A stretch of 64,000 bases of DNA from Triatoma infestans (Eukaryota; Arthropoda; Insecta; Hemiptera; Reduviidae). Below, piece by piece: positions 33,818-45,369 of the stretch. The notes under the pieces are model-generated. The model ran no database searches. It was not told the DNA's origin and worked only from the letters and a program-made list of their open reading frames with translations. Each line of letters opens with the position of its first letter. Within the stretch, counting starts at the first letter, position 1. The stretch covers positions 1 through 64,000 of the forward strand of contig JAAEAF010002612.1 in NCBI GenBank assembly GCA_011037195.1, written 5' to 3'. The position numbers and the translations under genes were made by a program.

Positions 33818-34325
33818 TCTATATATATAAAAATTCAGCATCCGCGTTTGTGGCCGCAAACCTCGCAAAGTAGTCAATGGATTGACTTGAAATTTTCACA
33901 CAACGTTGCATTTCTATATAAGAGTGTTTATATTTAGTTTTTACTCCGAAGTTCCCACGGAAACGGAAACTTCTCCGAGCGTTTCGCGAGATTGGCAGAA
34001 ATAGACTGACTCAGACGCGTTGCGATGGTGGCTCACTCTCTGAACCTCTTTCTCAACTACTTATAAGTACCTCTTTTCCGAAGTGCCCACAGGAACGGGA
34101 AATTCCGAGGTAAAGTCCGTTCAAACGGCCATATTGCGTTAGCACTTGCTACTTCAGGTATTGCTGCTATGTTGACGGAAGGAGGTAGAACAGCGCATTC
34201 AGCTCTTAAACTGTCATGACTTAAACATGCACTTCATAAAAAAACCAACATGGCCATTGGGTGTACAATGGCTTAAAAGAAGTCATTGGAAGTATTAGAC
34301 CATACATTGAAAGACTTGCGAAATA
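33818..34325 (+). mobile_element. Helitron 5' end and helicase remnant, running into assembly gap
   Basis: A Helitron-type 5' terminus, A followed by TCTATATATATAAAAATTC, starts at 33818. The sequence after it (CCGCGTTTGTGGCCGCAAAC, GGATTGACTTGAAATTTTCA) looks like insect Helitron leaders. At about 34120-34220 a frame reads IALALATSGIAAMLTEGGRT plus AHSALKL, the walker-region continuation of the Pif1-like helicase in the Helitron Rep-helicase protein. The segment 34240-34325 reads TMA, stop, KKSLEVLDHTLKDLRN, again from that domain. Frame breaks indicate a decayed copy. The Rep domain is absent between terminus and helicase, so an internal deletion is likely. The 3' end is unknown because of the gap. 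Confidence 0.7.
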
Positions 34326-35256
34326 NNNNNNNNNNNNNNNNNNNNNNNNNNNNNNNNNNNNNNNNNNNNNNNNNNNNNNNNNNNNNNNNNNNNNNNNNNN
34401 NNNNNNNNNNNNNNNNNNNNNNNNNNNNNNNNNNNNNNNNNNNNNNNNNNNNNNNNNNNNNNNNNNNNNNNNNNNNNNNNNNNNNNNNNNNNNNNNNNNN
34501 NNNNNNNNNNNNNNNNNNNNNNNNNNNNNNNNNNNNNNNNNNNNNNNNNNNNNNNNNNNNNNNNNNNNNNNNNNNNNNNNNNNNNNNNNNNNNNNNNNNN
34601 NNNNNNNNNNNNNNNNNNNNNNNNNNNNNNNNNNNNNNNNNNNNNNNNNNNNNNNNNNNNNNNNNNNNNNNNNNNNNNNNNNNNNNNNNNNNNNNNNNNN
34701 NNNNNNNNNNNNNNNNNNNNNNNNNNNNNNNNNNNNNNNNNNNNNNNNNNNNNNNNNNNNNNNNNNNNNNNNNNNNNNNNNNNNNNNNNNNNNNNNNNNN
34801 NNNNNNNNNNNNNNNNNNNNNNNNNNNNNNNNNNNNNNNNNNNNNNNNNNNNNNNNNNNNNNNNNNNNNNNNNNNNNNNNNNNNNNNNNNNNNNNNNNNN
34901 NNNNNNNNNNNNNNNNNNNNNNNNNNNNNNNNNNNNNNNNNNNNNNNNNNNNNNNNNNNNNNNNNNNNNNNNNNNNNNNNNNNNNNNNNNNNNNNNNNNN
35001 NNNNNNNNNNNNNNNNNNNNNNNNNNNNNNNNNNNNNNNNNNNNNNNNNNNNNNNNNNNNNNNNNNNNNNNNNNNNNNNNNNNNNNNNNNNNNNNNNNNN
35101 NNNNNNNNNNNNNNNNNNNNNNNNNNNNNNNNNNNNNNNNNNNNNNNNNNNNNNNNNNNNNNNNNNNNNNNNNNNNNNNNNNNNNNNNNNNNNNNNNNNN
35201 NNNNNNNNNNNNNNNNNNNNNNNNNNNNNNNNNNNNNNNNNNNNNNNNNNNNNNNN
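34326..35256. other. Assembly gap (Ns)
   Basis: 931 undetermined bases. Any reading frame through them is meaningless. The flanks are a Helitron helicase fragment on the left and unassigned sequence on the right. Confidence 0.99.
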
Positions 35257-36089
35257 TGGAGGGGAAGAGCAATTAGGAGACAACGGAAATCCATTTTTGT
35301 GAAAGAAGTGATGAAACTTGCGCGAAGAATAAATTACCGAGATGATATTTTAAAACTCGTAAAATTTCTAAATAAATCCTTGTTTCAGCTGGATTCATCA
35401 TCTACCCACAAGGCGGGGTGCACTCATGGTTAAGGCTGAGTATAACAGTTTATTAATGGAGCAGATTGGCGTTCAGGAAGTTTAGACCTCAATATATGGT
35501 TACATCTTTTGAGAATGGCTTGTCACAAATGACAGTTTCCAGTCTGAACAGCTTAAAAAAAAAAGTATTCAATGCGGGCAACTTGGAATTTTCCACTAGA
35601 AATTTTGCATAATTCGATCGATAATGATGAAGGAGACTTAAAGCCTTACCCTACATATCTTTCCAGTTTGTATATCCTTTTTTTTTAAAAGTCTTTCAAT
35701 GTTATTGAAATATTAGAATATTTAATGCAAGAGTAAATTCATTTTACAAGTCTCGTTCAGTTACCACATTAACATGCAATCTTGCAATCATGTATGTAAA
35801 TCTGAACTCGAGTGTTTAAAAATAACACTTCATTTCTTTGTCAAATAACTATTTTGTCTTTGAAATAACAATTTTATCTTAATAGTAATTTTCAAGTCGC
35901 CTATAGAAAATCATTTGAGTCTTCTGTAAAAATTCCGGCAAAATAAAAATCAATAAATAACCATTTTTTGGTCTCCATATAGTGTTTAGTGTTAAGTGAT
36001 AGAACATTAGATAGATACGGTGATAGAACAGTTTATTAATATTGGAATGTTACATTAAATGAATAGTAAAAATTCCTGGTCCTTGAGTC
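35257..36089. other. Unassigned sequence after the gap
   Basis: The first 170 bases hold a short lysine/arginine-rich frame (to 35433) that may or may not belong to the Helitron. The rest is AT-rich with no feature. Confidence 0.25.
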
Positions 36090-36220
36090 CACCAGTTTCA
36101 TAAAACAACTTTTTCGGATTCAAGAATTCTGAAATCATGTATTTCTAGTGAAGACTCAATTTTGATAAAAACTGGCATGATCATATGTAATAGTCCCTCT
36201 TATTACAAGAAAAGAAGGAA
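36090..36220 (+). repeat. REP1 3' tip
   Basis: CAACTTTTTCGGATTCAAG, TTTCTAGTGAAGACTCAATT and CCCTCTTATTACAAGAAAAG match the REP1 end with erosion. Confidence 0.45.
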
Positions 36221-36899
36221 ACAAAAGTTATTGACAAAGTCACAATTATGTCTCTATAATTATGCATCACTTTGATCAATGAGATATATATAGAATTTGA
36301 TGGAAATAATCTATTAATAACATAGATTATTATGGTTAGTAATTAAATTAATTAGGTTCCATATTGTATTGAATTTGATTGGACAGTATACCTGGAAAAG
36401 TGATAAAACGTATCTGCATTGTATCATTTTTAATTGATGTATTGAACTAGTATTTTTGCAAAACACTTTTACGATTCTAATTATTTCTCGGTAAACATAA
36501 TGTCACTATTTCAGAAAGGTCATGACCTTTACACCATCAGACTGTGAATACAATTTTATATTATTATTTCATTGGTTTAATCTCAAAAATCTCAGCTTCT
36601 CACCTACTTCTCAGCTCATTTCAACTTCTTCTTGGAGTGGCTTGAGAAATCTTCAGCTTTTTAGTTCTGACTATTTTTTACTTTCTCTTTTTCACCTAGG
36701 AAGAAGATGGAGATAAATGTTGGAAATTGTGATTTCTCACCTGAAATACATGTTTTAAGGTACCCAGAGTGCGAAAAAGAAATGATTTCAGTGAATAGCC
36801 GAGAAAATCATCTTCAAAAACGAAAAAACGAAATTAACAATCGTTCTTCCCCCATTCAGAGTCATATATTACGATGGCAGGAACTTTCTTTTAAAGGTC

Positions 36900-37190
36900 T
36901 GCAAACCTTTTACATCTCCTTTAGAGATAACCCAGGCTAAAAAATCGTATGTGAGGACAGGCCGAACTTGCGTCAAGAAGGAGTAATTTTTGATTCCATG
37001 ATACTATAGTTATCTTTTTGTGGGGTTGAACTGAGGTGAATTGTTGAAGAGTGATTGAACCCCGTGTATTTATAAAAGTATTTGTTGACCGTTGATGAAG
37101 AAATTTGGTCAACAGAAATATGAGGAGAATGAGTAAAGTTGTTATCGTAATGTCGTGTGTTGGTGACTGTAGATGACAGTATTTCATTGA
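36900..37190 (-). pseudogene. Penelope-like element fragment, inverted partner
   Basis: The minus-strand frame 37221-36973 reads LNEILSSTVTNTRHYDNNFT and HSPHISVDQ. The plus-strand element at 37225-37308 encodes the related EILSSTLTNKRHYNNKLT. The two form inverted arms (37107-37190 against 37225-37308) around a loop of about 35 bases. Head-to-head partial copies are a known habit of Penelope-like elements. The segment 36900-37100 also matches 40440-40650. Confidence 0.6.
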
Positions 37191-37206
37191 GTGTTTTATT
37201 AATGAG

Positions 37207-37794
37207 GTGTTGAGGTTGCACTTAATTGAAATACTGTCATCTACACTCACAAACAAACGACATTACAATAACAAATTAACTCATTCTTTTCATATTTCTG
37301 TTGACCGACCTTGTAAATACATTTCATTTACATACATTAACAAACTGTCAGAGAAAATCTCTAAAATTTTCAGACGCTCTAATATCATTTTAGCCCACAA
37401 ATGCCCTAACACTATTAAGAAGTACTACTGCAATCTTAAAAATCCTACTTCCAACAAATTACCATCAGACCTCGTTTACCAGATAGACTGTACACAATGT
37501 CCAGCTGCTTATGTTGGCCAAGCTACACAATACTTAAAAAGCAGAATGTACCAACATGAATACGACTGCAGAAATAAAAATGACAAAGACAACATTACTG
37601 CACTGAGTAACATTTTAGGGAGAAAAAATCTTAAATTTGATATTTCTAAAACAAAAATAGTAGCAAAAGAAACTAACAGGAACAAAAGAAATATATTACA
37701 AATGATATGTATCAAAAAAAATAAATTTTCTGTTAATTTTCTTAATTATAATAATAATATGTGTGCGCTGTATAACGGATTTTTCAAAACATGA
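37207..37794 (+). pseudogene. Penelope-like element C-terminal part with GIY-YIG domain
   Basis: Penelope-like elements encode a reverse transcriptase fused to a GIY-YIG endonuclease; only the C-terminal end is here. The frame reads NKLSEKISKIFRRSNIILAH and a CPNTIKKYY stretch, the usual lead-in. Next comes the nuclease core: LVYQIDCTQCPAAYVGQATQ (GIY-YIG strands with a C-x2-C insert), YLKSRMYQH (catalytic Arg) and a later KRNILQMICI helix. In relatives the last helix carries a catalytic Glu (LEMI-like). Here the position is Gln, so cleavage activity is doubtful. The reverse transcriptase is absent, so this is a 5'-truncated copy. The frame itself is intact for about 190 codons. Confidence 0.75.
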
Positions 37795-38010
37795 CTATAC
37801 ATATCTATATTATTGTTTTTAAAATTTTTGTTTTTGTTTTTGTTATTATTATTCTACATTTTACAGTATTATGATTGCATTGAGGTTTCTCATTGTATTG
37901 TTTTTTTAGATTAAAGCCTTGATAAAGACAGAAAACTCTGTCGAAACGTAGTCATAATTGAATGTTTCTTTCTTGACCGATACTTACCAAATTTCTTCAT
38001 GACTGTGTAT
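37795..38010 (+). repeat. Penelope-like element 3' end
   Basis: The tail downstream of the coding part includes TTAAAGCCTTGATAAAGACA, then TGTCGAAACGTAGTCATAAT and TTTCTTTCTTGACCGAT. The same sequence occurs on the minus strand at 47930-48020, and its last part again at 48370-48460. The 'gaaaacg-like' stem is a typical Penelope terminal motif. Confidence 0.6.
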
Positions 38011-38692
38011 TTAATTGTGTACAAAGTAATGTAAGGACTTCATGCTGTTGCTAATTAGCGAATTTACTGAATATGTTTTTTTTTAGTTTTACGAGGTTTT
38101 CTTGAAAACAGTTCCAAAATTTTCTATAATTTCGAATACAAACTAATCGAAAATAGAAATAAAAATATTGGGGGAAAAAAGTTAATTGATAACCTTATAT
38201 TTGTTTAATTGGGAAAAATAGTATCATTTCATTACAATTCTATCCTAGTCCAGCTTTAGCTCAAATTTCTAATAGGCGAATAATTTCCTTGTGAAAGAAA
38301 AATCTACAAAAATTACCAACTCATCCTACAAATTTTCATTCAAATATATTATCTGGGTATAGGAATATTTTGAATACCCTCAACATGTTGGTAGTGTTTT
38401 TGATGGATTTCTATAGGCCGTTGTTATATATGTCCCAGATACGTGACAGTCGGCTGCATTCATATTCCACTTTGCTCTCTGCAGAGTGCCCCAGCTCTTG
38501 TCATCTTGATAATATTTGCTTATTCTCTGTAATTCAATTAAATTTATATGCTTTTTAAAAGTATAAAAATTAAAATGATATTAGTGTTATAGTATTATTT
38601 TTGTATCGATATGAAAGTGAATAAATCCGATGGAAACACTTCCACCAAGGTTTGAAAATATTGCCATTTACCTAGTTGTAATTGAGCCAATC
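38011..38692. other. Unassigned AT-rich sequence
   Basis: No coding or repeat signature recognised. Confidence 0.3.
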
Positions 38693-38950
38693 CTAGCTTT
38701 CTCTTATTCCTAGTAAGAAAGGGAAATTATCGCGATATTGTCAGATCTTCGAAATAGAGTTTTCACCGAAAAACCCGTGAGTACGAAAACAATGTTTTTA
38801 GCGAATGATCTTTGTGTATGTGTGTGTAAAAAATGTATCCAATACAAAGAATTACTTGATGCTCAAACCTTGGTATATCGCATAGGGACTACCATCACAT
38901 CGGACATAAAGGTTTCAGGACAATATCCATCAAAAAAATCAATTTTTTTA
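38693..38950 (-). repeat. REP1 3' part, minus strand
   Basis: Starts with the palindromic end CTTTCTCTTATTCCTAGTAA and continues with TTCGAAATAGAGTTTTCACC, complementary to the plus-strand REP1 3' end. It ends in the block around ACATCGGACATAAAG. Confidence 0.6.
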
Positions 38951-40049
38951 ATGTAAATAAAATTAAACTTCATATTTGGGTGCTGTATGTTAAAATTGTC
39001 ACCTTCTGTGTTATATATATATATAAAAGAATACTAGGGGAACATGTATGAGGACTGAAATTAGAATATCGATGGCAGAATCTGTGGTTGTGTGTTGCTT
39101 CAATGGGTTCACTAGGATATCCGAACAACACCAATACAATGTGAAAGACAATATTGGAAATCATGGTGGCACTAGGGTGGGACGAGACGGAACTATTCCG
39201 TTTGGTATACATGTTCTCCATTTCTCTAGACATGCAAAATGAAGGTTGAAATGTCAAGACTTGAATGGCAGTGGTAAAAGTGCCCTGGTATGTATCTGTA
39301 TTTCGGTAGCAAGCAAAAATAAAAAAAAAATAAAAAAAAGCAGATCGAATAAATGTAGTAGCAAGGGATCTTTTTTTTTTTTGCACACGTTCACTTATAT
39401 GGTTTTGTGTATGTGTGTGTGCGTTTGTGTGTGTCTTGTTTGGTAAAGTTGGGGCTTTCACTACGTCACGCTCCAAGTTCACGTCAAACCTTCATTCGTT
39501 CACCAATGCACACTTACTTTATTACATCTTTCCCTTCAACCGTTAAGTAATCTAAATTTTTAATATAAAAGTTTTTTTTCCTTACTAAGTGTTGCCATTC
39601 GCCTGTCAAACTGCTAAAGCTCACCACCGCTTCACCACGCATTATAAATATTCAATCAGAAATAAATAAATAAATAAATAAAGGAAAATAAGAATAAAAA
39701 TAAACCTTCTTTTACAAATTGAAAACGATTGATAATAAAAATTTTCTCCAAAACGAAACACATAACCTTAACATATTATTTATTAGTTTCTCTTACTGCT
39801 TATTGCTGTAAGAGGAAGAATTGCGAGCGTGCTAAAAATTTGAAAATGACGTTTTTGCAAGAGAGATACTCATTTTCAACTTACGCACAAATAATTGACA
39901 AATTTTCTTTTTATCTTGGATTTTTAATTAAAAAAAAATAGCCGTTCTTTAATATAAATATAGTGGAAAGTACATGTTGATTCTTAGAACATAGACGACG
40001 TACTAGAATGTGATCTCATGGTAGTGCAGAAGGCAGGACTTCCATCAAA
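38951..40049. other. Unassigned sequence with short simple repeats
   Basis: Includes a TA tract near 39013-39025, a T run near 39369 and a TG-rich stretch near 39405-39432. The segment 39040-39320 has more balanced composition, but its frames (39048-39242, 39246-39446) match no family I know. Confidence 0.3.
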
Positions 40050-40470
40050 GTCAATAGAACTTGCAATCTTCTTCTCCTCCTTATTCCGTGCAACAGTCCA
40101 CTAATGGGCCACTAACTCTTCAATCCGTCTCTTCCAGTTTTCTCTGATCTATTTTTATTACGTTCTACATAATTCAAGCGTCATCGTCTACCCAATCTGA
40201 CCGTCGCAGTTTTGGTGCCTACCAAATCTTCCAACTCTCTGCGGTTGTTCCTCGTTTTTTTTATTCTGAGTGCCCCTCATCAGTTTTGGCTATACTACCC
40301 GGCCAATGTAGTCTACCAACCAAGCTTGATTATTTCAGTAATGTTCGGCCTCTGGAATAAATCTATCACCTTAGCATTTATTCTTCATCTTGAGGTCATA
40401 TCTATCCTAACTGGGCTGATATTTGGCCGCAGGAACATTCTTTCGAAGACCTACAAGCTCTATATATTCT
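40050..40470 (-). pseudogene. Non-LTR retrotransposon ORF2 tail fragment
   Basis: The minus strand, read with frame changes, gives VFERMFLRPNIS (equivalent of the 'FERKILRKIYGP' motif), then QRPNITEIIKLGW. Next is a decayed 'W.GH..RM' region, then LEDLVGTKTATVRLGRR, matching the 'GRPKLRW.D.V' motif, and finally NRSEKTGRDGL. This order is typical of the region after the reverse transcriptase in RTE/CR1-like and related elements. Many stops show it is ancient. Confidence 0.6.
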
Positions 40471-40650
40471 TTAGAGATAACCTAGGCTAAAAAAATCGTG
40501 CGTGACAACAGGCCCAACAAACGTCGAAGTATAGAGTAAGTTTTGTATTTCATGATACTGTCGTAGAATTTTTGTGGGGTTGGATGGAGAAGAATTGTTG
40601 AAGAGTGACTGAATACGGTGTATTTAATTATGTACAAAGTAATGCGAAAA
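40440..40650 (+). repeat. Penelope-related repeat, second copy of 36900-37100 block
   Basis: TTTAGAGATAACCTAGGCTA and TTTTTGTGGGGTTGGATGGA plus AGAATTGTTGAAGAGTGACTG match the 36905-37060 segment closely, in the same plus-strand orientation. No coding capacity is left. Confidence 0.6.
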
Positions 40651-40859
40651 TTTTAGACCGTTGAACTAGCAAAAAGTATGGTAGCGTGAAAATGACAGTC
40701 TTAGCTGGCAGAGTGATGGTGCATGATGATTTCTTGATATAGTCTTGAAATATGTACTTAGAATCATAATAATTTTGACGCTTTCTCATTTATATACGCT
40801 TTCTCAATTCCCCTACTACTCCGAAATTTCACCTTCCTTAATCATAGGGTCTTAGGTAG

Positions 40860-40945
40860 CTGGATTACTTTTTCTATTACGGCCAGAATCTTAACTATTT
40901 GTGATAGCGTGTGACCTGTCATGCCTCACGTGACGCAACTTCTGA
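40860..40945 (+). repeat. Short repeat shared with 51240-51335
   Basis: Both segments run GGTAG-TGGAT..., TACGG-CAGAAT-like, TTTGT and GCCTCACGTGACG, in the same order and orientation. They may be ends of an LTR or unknown element. Confidence 0.45.
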
Positions 40946-40984
40946 GCGGTGCCATTATGATTATGTGCAGCAGGACACGCCAAA

Positions 40985-42585
40985 ATTCTCAGCAATCCAT
41001 TACAATACAAAGTTTCAAATCTACTATCACAGATTTGCCAGAACTTCCCTAAAAATCAGTTTTTTCCCGGAAAAAATATTTCAAACAGAAATGATAGGTT
41101 CAAGGCGATATGTGCGGTTAGCATTCAAAGTTTTGATAAAATTATTTGTAGCCGTTTTCGTGAAAATTATGAAAACCAGGAAAACCGGTTCCATAATTGA
41201 TTGGTTTGGATAATTGATTTTCTTCAAATTTGGAGCAAGGCATTGAGATGTACCTTAATTATACAGATGACTCAACTAAATCGTCAAAATTATCTTTTTT
41301 AGAAAAATGTTCCAGATAAACTGATGGACTTTTATCAAGATGAATTTATCAAGAAAATCTTTTGGAGCGATTTTCTGAGAAAAATCTATTTTTGTGATTA
41401 CGCTCTTCCAGTTGACATATTTCCATCGAAATAGAAATGTTTGATATTTTTGTTCCTAAAAATGTGACGTAGATTGCAGAGCGAATGAGGACTCTTCTGC
41501 GCAAACAACGTAATCTTCAATTTTGAATTCTAGCTATGCTTCTAATTTACTTTAATTTATTATTTACATTATAGAATCATATATTGTACTGATGAAGTTC
41601 CTACTATGACAGAACCTCCCAAAAAATCACTTTTCACGGAAAAATGCTTATATATGCTTTATGTAGATAATATTGGAAGTTTTAAAAAATTCATTTGAGC
41701 TTTTTCGAAAAAATGGTTAAAAACTAAAAAAAAAAGTTTAGTAAAAAACCCAAAAGTTTCCGGGTTACAACCGCATCAGTGGTTTGGTAGAAACTGACGT
41801 TTCGCCTATATTGCAATGAGGCTATTCAGGGTCGTTACATTTTGTAAGCCCAAAAAGGCTTTGATTTTGATTTCGATTGATTGATAAGGAATAAAATTTT
41901 GATTTCGATTGATTGAAAGGGCGAGAATCCTGAATTATAAGTACCAGTTTCAGATTGTTTCGTATGTAGTATACGTGTATGTATTGCTTTTTTCTTCATT
42001 AAAAGATCAGTATAGTATTTATTTTCGATCATGTTCATTGAGTATGTACATATATTTTGATTTCGATTGATTGAAAGGGCGGGAATCGTGAATTATCAGT
42101 ACCAGTTTCAGATTGTTTCATAGGTAAGAATATAAAGTATAATGTTATGATTTTTGGTCATATGTTATAAGTTAATTACTAATATACTTTAAGGGTAATG
42201 TATGTTTTTAGCTTACATAGAATAAATTTATATTATGTAAATATAAATTTATAAATAAGAATTGGTCCCCTAGGTGTTACGACCGTGAAGAGGCTCATTG
42301 CAATATGGGCGAAACGTCGGTTTCTACCAAACCACTGACGCTGTCTCAAACCGGAAACTCAATTGTTTTTCATGTAAATGGCCGCTGAAATCTAAAAGTT
42401 CAAGTTCAGTAAAGTCGCACTTCCGGAAGTTTTCAGCTTCCTGTGATTTTCCGTTTTTAATATATTTTGTTCACACACACACATACATACAGACTATATA
42501 CTAAAAATATTTTTTTTTGTTTTACATATTTAGGGGACATTTTTTCGTACTACTTCCTGTTATAGTGTGAGAGAATGTAAAAAAA
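40985..42585 (+). repeat. REP1 copy interrupted by an inverted-repeat element
   Basis: REP1 modules at 41050-41745 are followed, after an insertion (41756-42359), by the 3' part at 42395-42585 (GTCGCACTTCCGGAAG, CA-rich stretch, TACTACTTCCTGTTATAGTG palindrome remnant). The 5' tip is missing. Confidence 0.55.
41756..42359. mobile_element. Small Penelope-like unit with inverted ends
   Basis: The left arm 41776-41820 (CAGTGGTTTGGTAGAAACTG, then ACGTTTCGCC...GCAATGAG) and right arm 42294-42337 are inverted copies of each other. The outer GTTTCCGG/CCGGAAAC pair lies at 41756 and 42352. The arms hold the 'ACGTTTCG' motif found at Penelope termini. Inside, a 60-bp segment starting TTTTGATTTCGATTGATTGA is directly repeated (about 41902 and 42056). 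There is no coding capacity. It sits in a REP1 copy. Confidence 0.6.
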
Positions 42586-43201
42586 AAGAAAAAAAAGTTT
42601 AATAATGCCGAGTAGAAAACAATAATTTTAAAAGCTTCCATCCATTCAGATATTATAGAACTAAATTTAACAAAAAAAAAAAAAAAAGAAAGAAAAAAGT
42701 ATATATATATAATAATAATTCTAGATGAAAGCTGTTTAGAACGTTATTTTATATACTAATGGTAGTTTTTGTATCCAAGTAAAACAGGCTCTCTCTATTG
42801 CACATTTTAGGAAATACTGTGTCTTGTTATATTATGTCTCCTTTGGGGCAAATTGTACTCATACTAGTGTTTGTCTTTTACTTTCCAAGTAAGCATATAA
42901 AAGCTTCCAAAAATAAAAGGGATGAATTTTCTTCATTAATGTCATCCTCTCGCTTTATTTTCTGTTAAACAAACACTAAAAACAACAAACAGCTAGTCGT
43001 TTCATTAACATTTAAAATGGATTCTATTTTTTTTTCTTTTTTTCATTTAATGCGGACATGTTTTATTTCTGTTAACGTGTTCTTTTGAGCTCTAAATAAA
43101 TTAATTACATTATTTTTGTTTTCCACATAGAACGAGATCATACTGAATTATTATAATAAAGGGATTTAAAAGAGATTAAATTTTAAAATAAAAATAATAA
43201 T
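42586..43201. other. AT-rich sequence without recognised features
   Basis: Contains an A run (42671-42686) and a short TA tract (42701-42710). Nothing else. Confidence 0.35.
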
Positions 43202-44396
43202 GTGGTGTGAAACATACAAACGATTTTCGCTAACTGCAGTGAATATAATTGTAAAATGGACAAATTTTTATTATACATGAATTGCCCCAACATAAACATA
43301 GAGTTAGGGGGGGTACATGTTGTCTGGTACTCTTGGCAGGTAGAAACAAAATGTGTTTACATGGAGAGTGTCAACACATTATACAAAGTCAAAATAACAC
43401 TTATAGTGTAACAGTACAGTTTCCACAATCAAGCTACAATGAATTTTTCTGGGAAAATAGTTCAAATGAATATATACATATATAGGCTTAAAGTGAAATC
43501 GTAATCATTGTTTTGGAATGCTTCTACTGCACTCCAATAGGTGGTAGTAAAGCTGAACGCTACATTTTCTCAAACGCCCCACCAATAAAAATAAAATATC
43601 CCAAGAAAATATTTCAAATAAAAGTGATAGGCATAGATAGTATATGATCGTCATACCTCCTTCAAAACTTTTCTATATAAATGAAGTTTCCCAGAAAAAT
43701 GTTACAAATAAACGTTGTATATGAGTAGTTAATTGACAGTTAGTTTAAAGCAAAACTTTGGAGCCGTTTTAAAAAAACTGAAAAATACATTAAGAAAAGT
43801 GTTATATCCGGTAGACCGATTTTCGTAGATATAATGGGTTTCAGAAGGAGAGAAAGTGGGTTGAAAAAGGAGTGAAAATAAACTAGAAGTATGGGTGAAC
43901 ACTGTATAATCGAAAAGTAGCACAAACTGCCTGGACGTTACACTAAAATATATAAAATGGTAGTGAGACGTAAAGAGAAAGGTTGATGATGCGTTGTGAG
44001 TGCTGTATGAACTCTGCTGCAAGACTATCAGTAGACTCTCTTCTATAGCTGTCACAGCTGTATTTAAACAGTTTCTCCCACTCTAGTCTGGCCTAAACTA
44101 GGGAGTGAGACTGACTTTCACTCTCTCTGCTTTGTATCCCTCTCTTCGGATCCTATTACAGTAGAAATCTTAATTTCGGGTCCCCTATGATTAGCACTTA
44201 AACTAACTGTCAATTTTTTTAAATTTATGCGATTCTTCCATTTTTGAGTTATGCTAACCCACATACGCAAGCACACACGGACCAGTTTCTAAAAACCACT
44301 TTTTTAGACTTAGGGAATCTCAAAACATAGATTTCCAGTGAAAATTCAATATCGCAATAATTTCACTTACCAGCAGCAATAAGAGAAAGTAGTAAG
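43202..44396 (+). repeat. REP1 copy interrupted by a solo LTR
   Basis: The 5' end TGGTGTGAAACATACAAACG at 43203 runs through modules to 43829. It resumes at 44161 and ends with CAGCAGCAATAAGAGAAAGT at about 44393. Confidence 0.65.
43830..44160 (-). mobile_element. Solo LTR, 331 bp
   Basis: On the minus strand it starts TGTAATAGGATCCGAAGAGA and ends CTGAAACCCATTATA. It is flanked by a perfect 5-bp duplication, GTAGA at 43825-43829 and 44161-44165, as expected from integrase-mediated insertion followed by LTR-LTR recombination. The sequence TTTAAATACAGCTGT (minus strand) could be a TATA region. The internal part of the retrotransposon is absent. The closest relative is the LTR at 46418-46752. 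The family is not identified. Confidence 0.8.
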
Positions 44397-44399
44397 TAT

Positions 44400-45070
44400 G
44401 ATGATAAGTTTATATAAGTGCAGCTAGCGATCCAAGTTTAAAAGCAATACGGTGGAGTCGTTTTTTAGCAAAATCCGGTGAACCCAGAAAGCTATTCCGT
44501 TATCCGGGAAGGAATTAGCTCAGTGGTTAGCGCACTGGACACTCACGAAGGGCTGCCCTTAGATTTTTTTCAACCCAGGATCCTTTCCTATACAGATTAC
44601 TGGAGAGAACACTGTCCAGAGGCGGCAGTACATTGAGAATGCTCCGGGCGCCAATAACCATAGATGTTAGCACATCTTAAATTATATTAAAAAAAAAAAA
44701 ATCCTATTCACTCACATCTCAGTTAAATCGTTTTCTTCAAATTTGCAATAATTATAGAAGTGCTTTTAATATACCTTAAATTATGTAGGTAATAAAACTA
44801 CATACATAAGTTGTGAAGTGGGACTGCCCAGGAAATGTTAGAATGTTTCCGGAATATGTTTGATGTGAAAGTGTTAAAAAAGATGTATGCGATGTTTAAA
44901 GAAAATCTTGGCAGTTATTTTCGAGAAAATCGCGAGAAATTGAAAAAATAAACCATTCAATCGATTTGCATCATCGATTCTCGGAGATTTTAATCATACG
45001 TAAACGGAATGCCAACTTTGAATAGCTTAAATCTTAAATACTTTAGGTATTTCAGATGGGGACGCTGCTT
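44400..45070 (+). repeat. REP1 partial copy carrying a SINE
   Basis: REP1 modules (AAGTTTAAAAGCAATACGG, GTTTAAAGAAAATCTTGG, CGAGAAAATCGCGAGAAATT) lie on both sides of the SINE at 44505-44700. Confidence 0.5.
44505..44700 (+). mobile_element. tRNA-derived SINE
   Basis: The head GGGAAGGAATTAGCTCAGTG plus GTTAGCGCACTGGAC is a tRNA-like A-box region for RNA polymerase III. The body shares CTGCCCTTAGATTTTTT, GAACACTGTCCAGAGG and GCTCCGGGCGCCAA with the copies below. The tail is GATGTTAGCACATCTTAAAT plus a run of A. It seems to have lost part of the B box and central region. It is transcribed, if at all, by Pol III and needs a partner LINE to move. Confidence 0.75.
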
Positions 45071-45369
45071 TTAAATCTTTATTTAGTAAGCCGTATAAAA
45101 AAATGTATTATTCACAATAATAAAATAAGATATTGAGAGAATTATAAACTTGTTATTTAGTGGGTTTGTTAAGAAACTCACGAGTACATTGGAGGTAGAG
45201 AATATAGAACAAAGACTTCGGGGAATTTATAATCGGGGAAAAGGGTAAATAATTTTTTTTTTCTTTTTATTTTGAATTTGTTTATTTATTGTATGATTCA
45301 ACAATTTAAATTCCTGAAATAAAAAAAAACCTGCTGTGAAACACTCAACGACTTTCTCTTACTGCAGTT

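Noticed and set aside
34221..35433. Five long open frames on both strands through the gap
   Set aside because: They consist almost entirely of undetermined bases.
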